This document shows positions 5,159 to 5,213 of a stretch of DNA of 5,213 bases, piece after piece. Location: NCBI GenBank assembly GCA_945903925.1, contig CAMDPJ010000171.1, forward strand, positions 1 to 5,213. Reading direction: 5' to 3'. Below the pieces are notes generated by a model, which was not told the DNA's origin, did no database searches, and saw only the letters and a program-made list of their open reading frames with translations. Within the stretch, counting starts at the first letter, position 1; each line of letters starts with the position of its first letter. This stretch comes from Chryseobacterium gleum (GTDB lineage Bacteria > Bacteroidota > Bacteroidia > Flavobacteriales_C > GCA-002722245). Made by a program: the position numbers and the translations under genes.

Positions 5159-5213
5159 TTAATCGTTTTTATGCAAGCTTGAGTTTAATTCTATGGTTTT
5201 CGGATTTGGTTTG
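5159..5213 (-). CDS. Possible C-terminal tail of an upstream gene (partial)
   Basis: Entering from the right edge, one minus-strand frame reads KPNPKTIELNSSLHKND and stops at TAA (5161-5159), one base before the rlmI ATG (TAA-C-ATG). This spacing matches the other junctions of the operon, which is the main reason to propose a real coding tail. Seventeen residues cannot identify a family, and a second frame is also open for 14 codons, so this may simply be the leader of rlmI. Confidence 0.35.
   Translation of the reverse strand, partial: KPNPKTIELNSSLHKND

Overview
The window looks like a chromosomal housekeeping segment from a low-GC member of the Bacteroidetes, probably a flavobacterium or a relative. 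The evidence is the AT-rich sequence, A-rich start-codon contexts without Shine-Dalgarno motifs, and the gene set: an RhlE-type DEAD-box helicase, a DUF2461 protein, a YtxJ-type bacilliredoxin, and RlmF/RlmI-type rRNA methyltransferases. The genus cannot be named from this sequence.

Layout from left to right: (1) A DEAD-box RNA helicase on the minus strand runs off the left edge, so its C-terminus is missing. (2) After a 71-bp divergent gap there is a 78-residue tandem CDGSH iron-sulfur protein, the only plus-strand gene. (3) It converges, with a 7-nt gap, on rlmF (23S rRNA m6A1618 methyltransferase, minus strand). (4) Behind rlmF lies a 177-bp palindromic element (2218-2394). It is built from ACAGAG/CTCTGT units, has 30-bp perfect terminal inverted repeats, and abuts the stop codon of the next gene. 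(5) A very compact minus-strand operon follows, transcribed right to left: rlmI (23S rRNA m5C1962-type methyltransferase), ytxJ (monothiol bacilliredoxin), tag (3-methyladenine DNA glycosylase I), and a DUF2461 gene. Their junctions are TAA-T-ATG, TAA-ATG and ATGA. The tail of a further upstream reading frame may enter at the right edge.

The operon combines rRNA modification, thiol redox repair and DNA alkylation repair. A shared role in coping with thiol or alkylation stress is an attractive inference but is not shown by the sequence. No new multi-gene system is evident. The observations most worth following are the long hairpin element between DUF2461 and rlmF, and a terminator-like perfect hairpin (10-bp stem, GAAA loop, T-rich tail) inside the first 20 or so codons of ytxJ. 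No stretch longer than 300 bp lacks a gene; the longest gap (2183-2394) is almost entirely the palindromic element.
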